NCBI GenBank assembly: GCA_946887385.1
Contig: CAMPKU010000029.1
Span: forward strand, 1-24,731
Direction of reading: 5' to 3'
DNA: 24,731 nt
Source of the DNA: an uncultured Gammaproteobacteria bacterium
GTDB taxonomy: Bacteria; Pseudomonadota; Gammaproteobacteria; Rariloculales; Rariloculaceae
Shown here: in pieces, positions 14,364-22,002 of the stretch
Position numbering within the stretch: position 1 is the first letter of the stretch
Layout: each line of letters opens with the position of its first letter
Translations under genes and position numbers: made by a program
The notes under the pieces: model-generated
What the model was told of the DNA's origin: nothing
What the model saw: only the letters and a program-made list of their open reading frames with translations
The model's database searches: none

Positions 14364-15410
14364 ATGCTGTCGGCCCTTCTCGATCGGCAGTCGGCCGCGC
14401 CCACCGAGGAGCTGCTGAAGCTCTATTGGAACCGCGCCGACGTCAAGCGCGAGGTGAAGGCGCTGCGCCGCGAGCGCTTCGAGCTTCTCGACAAGCTCAA
14501 GGAGCAAGAGGGCGCCATCCAGCGTGCCCAGGAGCAGCTCGAAGGGCTCGAGCGGCTGCTCACCAATCCGCTGGCTGCGGCGAACGCGATGGTCTATTTC
14601 CAACTGCGTCACTTGTGGCGGGTTGGAGCGCAGCGTCTCGAGCAATTCGGCCGGGAGCTGCAAACTCAACGAGAGAAGCGCGAGCGCGCTCAGCTTCAGG
14701 ACGCCGAATTGGCCAAGCGTCAGCGGCGGCTGGATGCCGTGAAGGAGAAGATGGCCGGGCTCGCGGACAAGCGACGCGGTGCGGCTGACGACCAAGCGCG
14801 GCTACAACAGAAGCTCGCCGAGATGAACGTCTTCGTGCGTTTCTTTCGCGCGGGCTCGCTGCGGCGCCAGATCGCGGGATTGCAAAGCGGCAAGGCGATG
14901 CTCGAGGAAAAGCTCGAGGAGTTGCGTGCCCTCGCGGAGAAGATTCAGGGCGAGCCGCTACCGGAGCCTGAGGCGCTATCGCTCGACAGCCGCCGGCTCA
15001 TCAACACTGCCATCATCGCGCTCGCGCAGCATCTGGTCGTGCACTTCTCCGAGCACGAGCTCGCTTCGCTGGCGAAGACCTCCACGGAGCGGCCCGTCGC
15101 CGACATGAAATTCGGCGACCGGCGGGATTGCGACCGCATGGTCGAGCGGATCCGCGAGAAGATCGAGGAGTTGAAGCAGCAGAAGACCTTCGCCGATCAA
15201 GTCAAGCGGCGGACGGATTTGCTGCTGACGGAAGTGAAATACCGTAACGATACGGATTCGGTGCCCGGCATCGAGTGCCTACAGATGATCAGCCGGACGC
15301 CAGGCGCGCAGACCAACGAGCTCGAAATGGCGCGCCGCACGAGTGACGCGCCGTTGCGGGTTAACGTGGTGGCTGACGATTATTGGGATTTGATGGCGGT
15401 TATGCGGTAG
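14364..15410 (+). CDS. Unrecognised coiled-coil protein
   Basis: A 348-aa protein I cannot assign to a family. From about residue 18 to 205 it is strongly charged and helical with heptad-like spacing (VKALRRERFELLDKLKEQ, then REKRERAQLQDAELAKRQ), interrupted near 68-85 by a hydrophobic stretch (NAMVYFQLRHLWRVG). After a PLPEPEAL hinge comes a probably folded part (LINTAIIALAQHLVVHFSEHELASLA) and an ordinary C-terminus ending YWDLMAVMR. No signal peptide is evident. ATG 14364 is chosen because GAGGG lies 5 bases upstream; GTG 14334 would add ten residues. It follows the DUF1249 gene but has its own -10 candidate, and it ends just before a REP-like palindrome. Confidence 0.75.
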   Translation: MLSALLDRQSAAPTEELLKLYWNRADVKREVKALRRERFELLDKLKEQEGAIQRAQEQLEGLERLLTNPLAAANAMVYFQLRHLWRVGAQRLEQFGRELQTQREKRERAQLQDAELAKRQRRLDAVKEKMAGLADKRRGAADDQARLQQKLAEMNVFVRFFRAGSLRRQIAGLQSGKAMLEEKLEELRALAEKIQGEPLPEPEALSLDSRRLINTAIIALAQHLVVHFSEHELASLAKTSTERPVADMKFGDRRDCDRMVERIREKIEELKQQKTFADQVKRRTDLLLTEVKYRNDTDSVPGIECLQMISRTPGAQTNELEMARRTSDAPLRVNVVADDYWDLMAVMR

Positions 15411-15420
15411 CAGAGATAAG

Positions 15421-15463
15421 AGGGGACGGATTAATTTTTCTTCGAAAAATAAATCCGTCCCCT
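15421..15463. repeat. REP-like palindrome, also a possible bidirectional terminator
   Basis: A 43-bp near-perfect inverted repeat between convergent genes. Outer arms AGGGGACGGATT (15421-15432) and AATCCGTCCCCT (15452-15463) pair fully; one A/A mismatch separates them from inner arms ATTTTT and AAAAAT; the turn is CTTCG. Sequences beginning GGGGACGGAT with an ATTTTTC centre recur in many proteobacterial genomes and are often linked to REP-associated tyrosine transposases. That comparison is from memory and needs a genome search. The position, 11 bases after one stop and 3 before the other, would suit transcription termination for both strands. Confidence 0.75.
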
Positions 15464-15465
15464 GC

Positions 15466-17511
15466 TTACTGGGCCGAGCGCTGGACGATCTCGGCGACGA
15501 TGCGCGCGGCTTGCTTGAGCAGGATCGCGTCCGACGCTTGCGTCTCGTCGAGCTCCTCGATGGTTGCCAACGGCTCGAGGCCGAGAGCCGCACGACGAGC
15601 GTTCTCGCGAGCGAGCCGGCCTTCCTCGATGCGCTTGTTCTCGGCGACGCGTGCGTCGAGATTCAGCGAGATCGTCTTCTGCGCCGCGATTTCCTTGACG
15701 GCCGCAATGTCGCTCAATAGGTAGCTGAACTCGGGGTCGTTCGACGCGCGAGCTTGCTGATGCGCGCGCAAGTCGTCGAGCTTCGCCGTGAGTGACGGGT
15801 TGGCCCGGAAGCGCGTGGGCTGAATGCGGTCCCACGGCAGCGCGGTATCGCGCGTGCTCTCGCCGACGGTGGCCGTGTCGACGAGCGACGGCAGCTCGAT
15901 GTCGGGAATGACGCCGCGATGCTGCGTGCTTTCGCCCGTGACGCGGTAGTACTTGCCGATCGTCAGCGTGAGCTGGCCGTTGTCCGTGCCGCGCATCAGG
16001 CGGTCGAGCGGGAAAAGGTTCTGCACCGAGCCCTTGCCGAACGTCTGCTGGCCCACGATGACACCGCGATCGTAGTCCTGGATGGCTGCGGCGAAGATCT
16101 CCGAAGCACTGGCGCTGTAGCGGTCGACGAGCACGGCCAGCGGCCCGCCGTAGATCGCGCCGGGGCTAGGATCGGGAAGCTCCTGAATCGTGCCGCGCGT
16201 CTCGCGCAGCTGCACGATTGGACCACGCTCGATGAACAAGCCGGACAGCTCCGTGGCCTCCGACAGGTGTCCGCCGCCGTTGGCGCGCAGGTCGATGACG
16301 AGGCCGTCGATGCCGCCCTCGGCCTTGAACTCCTCGATGAGGCGAGTGACGTCGCGCGACGTGCTCGTATAGTCCTCGTCGCCGCGGCTCCGCGCCGCGA
16401 AGTCCTGATAGAAGCTCGGCACCGTGATGACGCCGATACGGAAGTCCTTGCCGTCGAACGGAATCTCGAGGAGCTCCTTCTTGGCGGCTTGGCCGTCGAG
16501 CTTGACCTTATCGCGCACGAGCTCGATGGTCTTTTCCGGCGAGCCGGGCGCCGCGCCGGCGGGCAGCACCTGCAGCCGCACGCGCGTGCCGCCGGGACCG
16601 CGGATTTTCTGCACGACGTCATCGAGCCGCCAGCCGATCACGTCGACGGGCTCGCTGCCGTTCTCGCCGACTGCCGTGATGCGATCCTGAGGTTTCAGCT
16701 GCCCGTCGATCTGTGCCGGGCCGCCCGCGATGATGTCGGTGACTTTGACGTAGTCGTCCTCGAGCTGGAGCGATGCGCCGATGCCGTCGTACGACAGGCT
16801 CATCTGGATTCGATATTCCTCGCTCTGGCGCGGCGACAAGTAGCTCGAGTGCGGATCCATGTTGTGCGCGACGGCGTTCATGTAATTTTCGAACACGTCG
16901 TCGGTGGTGAGCTGCGTAATGCGCCGGTACGAGCGCTCGTACCGCTCCTTGAGAGTCTCGGCGGCTTCCGGCCACGTCTTGCCGGTGAGCATCAGCCGCA
17001 GGCCGTCGCTCTTCACGGTCTTGCGCCAGACCTCGGCGATCTCTTCCTCGGACACGGGCCACGGCAACTCGCTTCGATCCCATTCGAAGCTTTCGTCGAG
17101 CGTGTAGTCGGGCTCGGTGGCGAGCAGCGCGATGGCGGCGTCGATGCGCTCGCCGGCGCGCGTGCGGAAAAGGTTGAAGATGTCGAACACGGGTTGGAGG
17201 TCGCCGGTGCGTGTGCGGTCGTCGAGCTCATAGCGCAAGCGATTGAAGCTCGCGATGTCGGCGGCCGTGAAATACATGCGGTTGCCGTCGAGGCTGTCGA
17301 GATATTGGTCGAGAATGGCCGACGACAGCGAGTTGTCGAGGCGCGGCAGCGAGTAGTGAAGCTCTTCGATCAGCTTCGCCACATTGGTGCTGATCGGAAC
17401 ATGCTTCGCTTGAATTTGTAGAGGCGGTAGCGGTTCGACGGCGGCGAACGACGCGACGCTGGCAGCGAATGCCAGTACGCCGATACAGATACGGCCAAAA
17501 AACTCCCTCAC
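15466..17511 (-). CDS. prc: Tail-specific (C-terminal processing) protease, S41A family
   Basis: A 681-aa periplasmic serine protease, matching E. coli Prc (682). Order: signal peptide (1-23), N-terminal helical lid domain, PDZ domain (about 235-320; SYDGIGASLQLEDDYVKVT), protease domain with DGLVIDLRANGGG (402-414), the nucleophile region DRYSASASEIFA (S468) and the general base in TFGKGSVQ (K493), then a DUF3340 C-terminal region. Prc trims penicillin-binding protein 3 and degrades peptidoglycan hydrolases. The open frame reaches 17646, but GTG 17511 has an ideal AAGGAGG six bases upstream and starts right at the signal peptide. Expression is probably from the divergent gap before 17641. 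Confidence 0.94.
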   Translation of the reverse strand: MREFFGRICIGVLAFAASVASFAAVEPLPPLQIQAKHVPISTNVAKLIEELHYSLPRLDNSLSSAILDQYLDSLDGNRMYFTAADIASFNRLRYELDDRTRTGDLQPVFDIFNLFRTRAGERIDAAIALLATEPDYTLDESFEWDRSELPWPVSEEEIAEVWRKTVKSDGLRLMLTGKTWPEAAETLKERYERSYRRITQLTTDDVFENYMNAVAHNMDPHSSYLSPRQSEEYRIQMSLSYDGIGASLQLEDDYVKVTDIIAGGPAQIDGQLKPQDRITAVGENGSEPVDVIGWRLDDVVQKIRGPGGTRVRLQVLPAGAAPGSPEKTIELVRDKVKLDGQAAKKELLEIPFDGKDFRIGVITVPSFYQDFAARSRGDEDYTSTSRDVTRLIEEFKAEGGIDGLVIDLRANGGGHLSEATELSGLFIERGPIVQLRETRGTIQELPDPSPGAIYGGPLAVLVDRYSASASEIFAAAIQDYDRGVIVGQQTFGKGSVQNLFPLDRLMRGTDNGQLTLTIGKYYRVTGESTQHRGVIPDIELPSLVDTATVGESTRDTALPWDRIQPTRFRANPSLTAKLDDLRAHQQARASNDPEFSYLLSDIAAVKEIAAQKTISLNLDARVAENKRIEEGRLARENARRAALGLEPLATIEELDETQASDAILLKQAARIVAEIVQRSAQ

Positions 17512-17640
17512 CGTTTCCTCCTTGGAGTCCGTGGCGACGCTCGTCACATCTCTGTTAAGTTTCCGACCCTTGGGCGGGCGAATCAAGCCCGCAGACCAGA
17601 AAAGCCGAATCCGGTCACGGGTCTTAGCAGCGGAGCGGGC

Positions 17641-17934
17641 GTGCATCCAGCAGTAGTTGTCTTGGGCTTCGTCTTGGGCAGCTCTGCTGCCATTACGTTC
17701 GCTTTACTGGGCACGGCGGTGGTGTTCTTCACGTTGCGCCCCGAGTATCCGCAGCTCGATCGCGAGCTGGTGCCTTTGCTCATCAGCGCGGGCTTGTTCT
17801 TGCTACTCACGGCGGCCGCTGGAGGCAGTTTTTACGCCGAGATCAAGCAGCGAGCATGGCGGCGCCGAGCGTTCGCGGCATTGTCCGTCATGTTGATCGT
17901 GGTGGCCACGTATTATGGGTGGCCGCGAACGTGA
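17641..17934 (+). CDS. Small three-segment membrane protein
   Basis: A 97-aa protein of unknown family. Three hydrophobic helices lie at about residues 3-31, 44-65 and 78-92, joined by a short loop RPEYPQLDREL and a basic loop KQRAWRRR that should face the cytoplasm. The start is GTG 17641, with GGAG a few bases upstream. It diverges from prc and converges with the small gene at 17942, leaving 7 bases between stops. The clean alternation of hydrophobic segments and charge bias supports a real gene, though no function can be given. Confidence 0.65.
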   Translation: MHPAVVVLGFVLGSSAAITFALLGTAVVFFTLRPEYPQLDRELVPLLISAGLFLLLTAAAGGSFYAEIKQRAWRRRAFAALSVMLIVVATYYGWPRT

Positions 17935-17941
17935 AGAATCC

Positions 17942-18265
17942 CTAACGCTTCCGCTGCCGGCCGATCTTTTCCCACGATGCGCTGCGATTGAATGCGCCCG
18001 TGTTGTAGGGGTCGAAGCCGTCGTCGCCGGGCTTGTCGAGCGTGAGTCGCGGGTTGTCCAGCACGTCCAACGGCCTGCGCACGGTCTTCGGGCGTTGCGC
18101 GGCGGCCGGAGGCGGCTCGGGCTTCGGGCGCGTCTTCACCGCAATGGGCGGCTGCGGCGGGCGCGGCTCGAGGTCGCCGAAACCGAGCAGGCCAGAGCCC
18201 GCGTCCCAGCCTAGCCAACTTTTCAAGCGCTTCCACAGCATTTGACGGTCGAAATGACGCCTCAT
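17942..18265 (-). CDS. Proline-rich small hypothetical protein
   Basis: A 107-aa protein with an amphipathic N-terminus (MLWKRLKSWLGWD), a proline-rich middle (about 34-65) and an ordered-looking end: DNPRLTLDKPGDDGFDPY then NTGAFNRSASWEKIG and a basic tail. The end looks like a conserved peptide motif, but I cannot name the family. ATG 18265 has AGGGAA just upstream; an internal ATG at 18241 is the alternative. It is the last gene of the minus-strand run that includes the AAA+ and FHA genes, but a 100-base gap and a CRP-like site separate it from the preceding gene. Confidence 0.6.
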   Translation of the reverse strand: MRRHFDRQMLWKRLKSWLGWDAGSGLLGFGDLEPRPPQPPIAVKTRPKPEPPPAAAQRPKTVRRPLDVLDNPRLTLDKPGDDGFDPYNTGAFNRSASWEKIGRQRKR

Positions 18266-18353
18266 ATTTCCCTGCGCCGCGCGGACAGACGCGGCCCATC
18301 GTCGAAAAACGATAACAGAAGCGGTGGGCCGACCTAGGAAAGCCGTGTGAAAT

Positions 18354-18371
18354 CTGTGACGACAATCACAG
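18354..18371. promoter_or_regulatory. CRP/Vfr-like binding site
   Basis: TGTGACGACAATCACA (18355-18370) is an exact TGTGA-N6-TCACA core, extended by one base on each side to a perfect 6-bp inverted repeat. It overlaps the stop of the membrane protein gene at 18366. On the minus strand a weak -10 (TATCGT, 18314-18309) would place transcription of the 17942-18265 gene near 18302, about 60 bases from the site centre, a class I CRP geometry. The -35 is poor, as expected for an activated promoter. Confidence 0.45.
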
Positions 18372-18668
18372 CCTCGGGCGCCAGATACGACGCGCGAAGC
18401 GAACGAGCTGCACCAGAAGGTAGGGGCTTAGAACCAGAACCCATGCTGACAGCCGGAGCGAGAAAAAATCTCGCCAAATGCTCTCGGCGAGCCCGAGAGC
18501 GCCCGCGTCGTACTCGCCTAGCAGCCGCTGACCCACCAGGTACACCGCGAAAGGCAGCACGATGAGGCCAAAGCCTACGCTCCCCGCCGCGATAGCCACC
18601 TCGCGCCGCAAAGTCGACGCGCCGGCGACCGCTGTGTCCTGCTGCTCGGATTCCTGCATCACGCGCAT
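18366..18668 (-). CDS. Small two-segment membrane protein
   Basis: A 100-aa protein with a hydrophilic N-terminus (about 1-22), a first hydrophobic helix at about 24-48 (AIAAGSVGFGLIVLPFAVYLVG), a loop with acidic residues, and a second helix at about 70-90 (SAWVLVLSPYLLVQLVRF) followed by a basic end RRIWRPRL. The ATG overlaps the FHA gene stop (TAATG), so the two are translationally coupled. It may anchor or link the FHA coiled-coil protein to the membrane; this is inference from operon position only. I do not recognise the family. Confidence 0.7.
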   Translation of the reverse strand: MRVMQESEQQDTAVAGASTLRREVAIAAGSVGFGLIVLPFAVYLVGQRLLGEYDAGALGLAESIWRDFFSLRLSAWVLVLSPYLLVQLVRFARRIWRPRL

Positions 18669-20320
18669 TAGTGTGCCATCGATTCGACGAAGCGAAACTG
18701 CGTTTCACCGATCGTGAGGAGATCACCGTGCCGAAGCGCGCGGCGTTCGACGCGCACGGAGTTCACGAATACGCCGTTACGACTGCCGAGATCCTCGATG
18801 AGGGCCGTGCCGTCCGCGAACGTGATCCGCGCGTGCTCGCGGCTCACGAAGTGCGTAACGATCTGCAAGTCGCAGTGCGCGCCTCGGCCCACGGTGACGA
18901 TCTTGTTCGTCAACGCGAACTGCTTCGGTGCGTCGCCCGTGATGCCGATCAAGACGGGTGCGGACACTCGGTCGGCCGCGGCTTCGGCTTTCACTGCGCC
19001 GGCGTCGCGCTTGGGCAGCGCGAAGTCGATGGCATTCAACTTCTCGATTGCCCCGATGCGCTGTTTGAGCTCGTCGTGCAGCGTGGAGATTCTTGCATCG
19101 CGGGCGTCGAGCGCGCGGTCCTTTTCCACCACGGTCTTCTCCAGCCGACCGATGTGGGAGCGGTTCTCTTCGAGCTCGGCCTTCAGCGTGGCGAGCTCGC
19201 GCCGTAGCCGCTCGATGTCGCTCGTTGCCGCGCCGAGCATCTGGTTGCGGTCGCGCAGCTCGACCAGTTGTGCGGCAACCTGCTGGCGCTTGTACTCCAC
19301 TTCGGCTTCGAGCTGCGCAAGCGTTTCCGCAGCGCTCGTGGCGTCCGCCTGAGCGGCCGCTTCCGCGGGCGTTGGATCGGCTACGGGCGAAGGGTGCGAC
19401 GGCGGCGCGGCGGCGGAGAGATGCAGCGGTGGCGCGCCTGTCGAAGCTGGGGCTTCCTCCGCTGCGACAGGAGCAAGCGGCGCCGCGGCAATGCCTCTCG
19501 CCGCCTTGAGCTCGCGCTCGAGCGCGTCGATGCGCCGTGCCGCGGCAACGAGCTCGGCACGCAGTGCCACGGCGCGATTCGATTCCCGTTCGGCAAAGGT
19601 GTCGGCCTCGGCCAGCCGTTGAGTGCGCGTCTGAAGCTCGTCGTCGAGCGTTTTGATGCGCGCCGCGAGGCGTGCCTGCGTCGCTTGCGCTTCGTCCCAC
19701 CAGAGGCGGCGGCCGGCGATGTAGGCCGTCAGCGTGGCGTTCTCCTCCAACAACTCCTGCGAAGCCGGGGAGGGCAGCGCGGCGGCTCTCGTTGCGAGCT
19801 CGTTCTTCAACGCCGCGATTTCGCTTTGCGCTGCCTCGTTGCCGCCGCGCAGGCGCTCGAGCTCCGTGGTGCGGGAGACGGCCTCGGCTTGTTGCCGCTC
19901 GACGGCCGCGCTCAGCTCCAGCACGCGCGCTTCGCGCGCCGCCAGATCGGCCGTGAGGCGGCGTTCGGCATCGCTCGTAGTGTCGAGGGCCTCACGCAGT
20001 GCAGTGAGCGTGCGCTTGAGCTCGAGCACGCGCTCGTCTCGTTCGGTAAGCCGTTGCTCGAGCTCGCCGACACGTTCGGCTTTCGTCCTAAGCTCGGCCT
20101 CGAGGCCGGCGATGCGCGCCGCGCGCTCCTCGAGCTCGGCGCTCGAGGGACGCTCTTCAGGCGCGGTCGGTGCGTAGAGAATCTCGTGCTCGGCCGTGGT
20201 CTCGGCGCGCGGTGCTGCGAACGCGGCCTCGGAGAGCTCGTCCAATGCCACCGCCTCGAGCAGGATGGGCAGCTCGTCGGTGGGGTCGTTATCTTCGTGG
20301 TCCGAGGATCGCTGAGACAT
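18668..20320 (-). CDS. Long coiled-coil protein with C-terminal FHA domain
   Basis: A 550-aa protein. The N-terminus is acidic (1-55), followed by an extended heptad-rich coiled coil (about 58-300), a Pro/Ala-rich break (about 300-340), a second coiled coil (about 345-440), and an FHA domain (about 457-547). The FHA residues that bind phosphothreonine are present: GRG in VTVGRGAHCD, SREHA, and the SRNG of DLGSRNGVFVN. No membrane segment is seen. FHA domains dock on phosphothreonine peptides; no Ser/Thr kinase is encoded in the window. It is coupled to the membrane protein downstream and follows the AAA+ gene by 69 bases. No clear ribosome-binding site precedes ATG 20320. Confidence 0.88.
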   Translation of the reverse strand: MSQRSSDHEDNDPTDELPILLEAVALDELSEAAFAAPRAETTAEHEILYAPTAPEERPSSAELEERAARIAGLEAELRTKAERVGELEQRLTERDERVLELKRTLTALREALDTTSDAERRLTADLAAREARVLELSAAVERQQAEAVSRTTELERLRGGNEAAQSEIAALKNELATRAAALPSPASQELLEENATLTAYIAGRRLWWDEAQATQARLAARIKTLDDELQTRTQRLAEADTFAERESNRAVALRAELVAAARRIDALERELKAARGIAAAPLAPVAAEEAPASTGAPPLHLSAAAPPSHPSPVADPTPAEAAAQADATSAAETLAQLEAEVEYKRQQVAAQLVELRDRNQMLGAATSDIERLRRELATLKAELEENRSHIGRLEKTVVEKDRALDARDARISTLHDELKQRIGAIEKLNAIDFALPKRDAGAVKAEAAADRVSAPVLIGITGDAPKQFALTNKIVTVGRGAHCDLQIVTHFVSREHARITFADGTALIEDLGSRNGVFVNSVRVERRALRHGDLLTIGETQFRFVESMAH

Positions 20321-20358
20321 GCGAGGGACTTATGAGCGTATCTTCCGGCAATACGTTA

Positions 20359-20380
20359 GGCCGTTTCGGCCCGAACGGCC
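20359..20380. repeat. Hairpin between the AAA+ and FHA genes
   Basis: GGCCGTT (20359-20365) and AACGGCC (20374-20380) form a perfect 7-bp stem that can extend inward with one bulged base. On the coding (minus) strand it is followed by TAACGTATT, not a true U-run, so it may be a weak attenuator or an mRNA processing site rather than a terminator. Confidence 0.35.
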
Positions 20381-20389
20381 AGCGCGACG

Positions 20390-21874
20390 TCATTCGGCAG
20401 GCACGGTGCGGCCCTTAGCCCAAGCCCGCAGGGCCGTCACGCGCTCGGCCATGATGATGGACAACGGCCGCGTCTTGCGCAGCTCCGCGGCCAGGTGGCT
20501 GGCATCGGGTTGCTGGCCGAGTGCATGGGCCGCGTACAAGGAAGCCACGATGCCTTGCTCGATTTCGGCGCCCGAGAACCCGTCCGTGAGCGTCACGAGC
20601 TCGGCGAGCCCCACGCGCTCCGGCGCCAGGCCGCGTTTTCGAAGATGAATTGACAAAATCTCGGCGCGGCTCGTAGGCGGCGGCAGATCGACGAAGAAAA
20701 TCTCGTCGAACCGCCCTTTGCGGATCAGCTCCGGCGGCAGCTCGCTGACTTCGTTGGCCGTGGCCACCAGAAACACCTGGGCGCGCCGCTCGGCCATCCA
20801 CGTGAGCAGGCTCCCCAGCACACGCCGCGCCGTGCCGCTGTCGTCATGACCGGTGGCCAGTCCTTTTTCGATCTCGTCGAGCCACAGCACGCACGGGCTC
20901 AGCACCTCCGCCGTTTGTAGCGATTCGCGCAGGTTGCGCTCGGTTTCTCCGTGGTACTTGTTGTAGAGAGAACCGAAGTCCAACCGCAGCAGCGGGACGC
21001 CGAATGCGCCCGCGGTGGCCTTCGCCGCGAGGCTTTTGCCGCAGCCCTGCACGCCGAGCAGCAGCATGCCCTTGGGCGTCTCGAGCCCAGGCGGACGATC
21101 GGGTCCGAAGGCCCACGCGCGCTGCTGCAGCCAGTGCTTCAAAGTGCGAAACCCCGCAAGCTCGGAGAGCCGGGTGGTCTCGTATTCGAAGCACAGCACG
21201 CCGCCGCGATTCAGCAGCTCGTACTTCGCTTTCATGACGGCGGGTAAATCGTTGGCCGTGACTGCGCCGTCGTCGCGAATGGCGTTGCGCGCCAGCCGCT
21301 CGGTGTCCGCCGTCGTCAAGCCGGAGAGGTTCTGGATCAGGAGATCGAGCGCCGCCTTGTCCACTTTCACTTGCCGGCCGCTCTCGTTGTGATACTCCGC
21401 TGCGCATCGCTCGACGATCGCCCGGCGATCGGCAGGTCCCGGCAGCCGTAGCTCGAAGCGCGCGCTGAACCTTGCGAGCTCGTGGGGAAGCTCGAGTCGA
21501 TGGCCCACGAGCAACACGGTGAGCTTCGCCTCGTTGGCGGCGAGCGCAATGTCCTTCAGCAGGCGAACGTGCACCGGCTCGCTCAAGAACGGATGAAAGT
21601 CGAGGAGTGCGTAGACGCCGGGCTTGGCGACCGCGCGGATGTGGCGCAGCACTTCCTCGGGCTCGGAATTGTGGCGCTGAGCTTCCAGATCGAGATCGAG
21701 GCGCTGGAGGCCATCGGTGATCGACCAGCGGAACAGCGGCCGGTAGGAGGCCGCCGATCGCGACAGCGCGATTTCGCGCAGCAGATCGAGCACACGGGCC
21801 TCGTCCGTGGTCTCGACTACGATCAGCGGCGTTCCCGATTCGAGAACGAGCTCCAGGTCGCGGCGGTCGTTCAT
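20390..21874 (-). CDS. AAA+ ATPase, Ycf46-like
   Basis: A 494-aa ATPase. The N-terminal part (1-230) looks like a degenerate P-loop module (LIVVETTDEARVLDLL, TVLLVGHRLELPHELARF). The C-terminal AAA+ module carries Walker A GVQGCGKS (274-281), a substrate-pore-like NKYHGETERNL (305-315), Walker B VLWLDEIE (329-336), sensor 1 ATAN (371-374) and the arginine-finger region RKGRFDE (385-391). The order and the YHGETERNL segment resemble the Ycf46 family, known from cyanobacteria and many bacteria with no settled function. Length is typical. It is the first gene of the AAA+/FHA/membrane cluster, so it may remodel a complex scaffolded by the FHA coiled coil; that is inference. Confidence 0.88.
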   Translation of the reverse strand: MNDRRDLELVLESGTPLIVVETTDEARVLDLLREIALSRSAASYRPLFRWSITDGLQRLDLDLEAQRHNSEPEEVLRHIRAVAKPGVYALLDFHPFLSEPVHVRLLKDIALAANEAKLTVLLVGHRLELPHELARFSARFELRLPGPADRRAIVERCAAEYHNESGRQVKVDKAALDLLIQNLSGLTTADTERLARNAIRDDGAVTANDLPAVMKAKYELLNRGGVLCFEYETTRLSELAGFRTLKHWLQQRAWAFGPDRPPGLETPKGMLLLGVQGCGKSLAAKATAGAFGVPLLRLDFGSLYNKYHGETERNLRESLQTAEVLSPCVLWLDEIEKGLATGHDDSGTARRVLGSLLTWMAERRAQVFLVATANEVSELPPELIRKGRFDEIFFVDLPPPTSRAEILSIHLRKRGLAPERVGLAELVTLTDGFSGAEIEQGIVASLYAAHALGQQPDASHLAAELRKTRPLSIIMAERVTALRAWAKGRTVPAE

Positions 21875-21941
21875 TATTGCCGGCCTGCCGTTACGCAGGC
21901 GGTCCCGATGCGAAGCGCAGCGGCAAGTGTAGGGCCGTGCG

Positions 21942-21956
21942 CCCCGTCAGGCGGGG
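21942..21956 (-). terminator. Weak hairpin downstream of the lipoprotein pair
   Basis: CCCCG-TCAGG-CGGGG forms a 5-bp GC stem about 46 bases past the stop of the lipoprotein gene at 22003. A second 6-bp hairpin, GCCTGC-CGTTAC-GCAGGC, follows at 21883-21900. Neither has a U-run, so termination is only possible. Confidence 0.3.
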
Positions 21957-22002
21957 ACAGAGTCGGCACATTCACCTACGCCGAGGCCGGGCTCGGATTC
22001 GC

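Noticed and set aside
15919..17421. 500-codon open frame on the plus strand
   Set aside because: Antisense to prc, with composition typical of a reverse-frame shadow and no motif.
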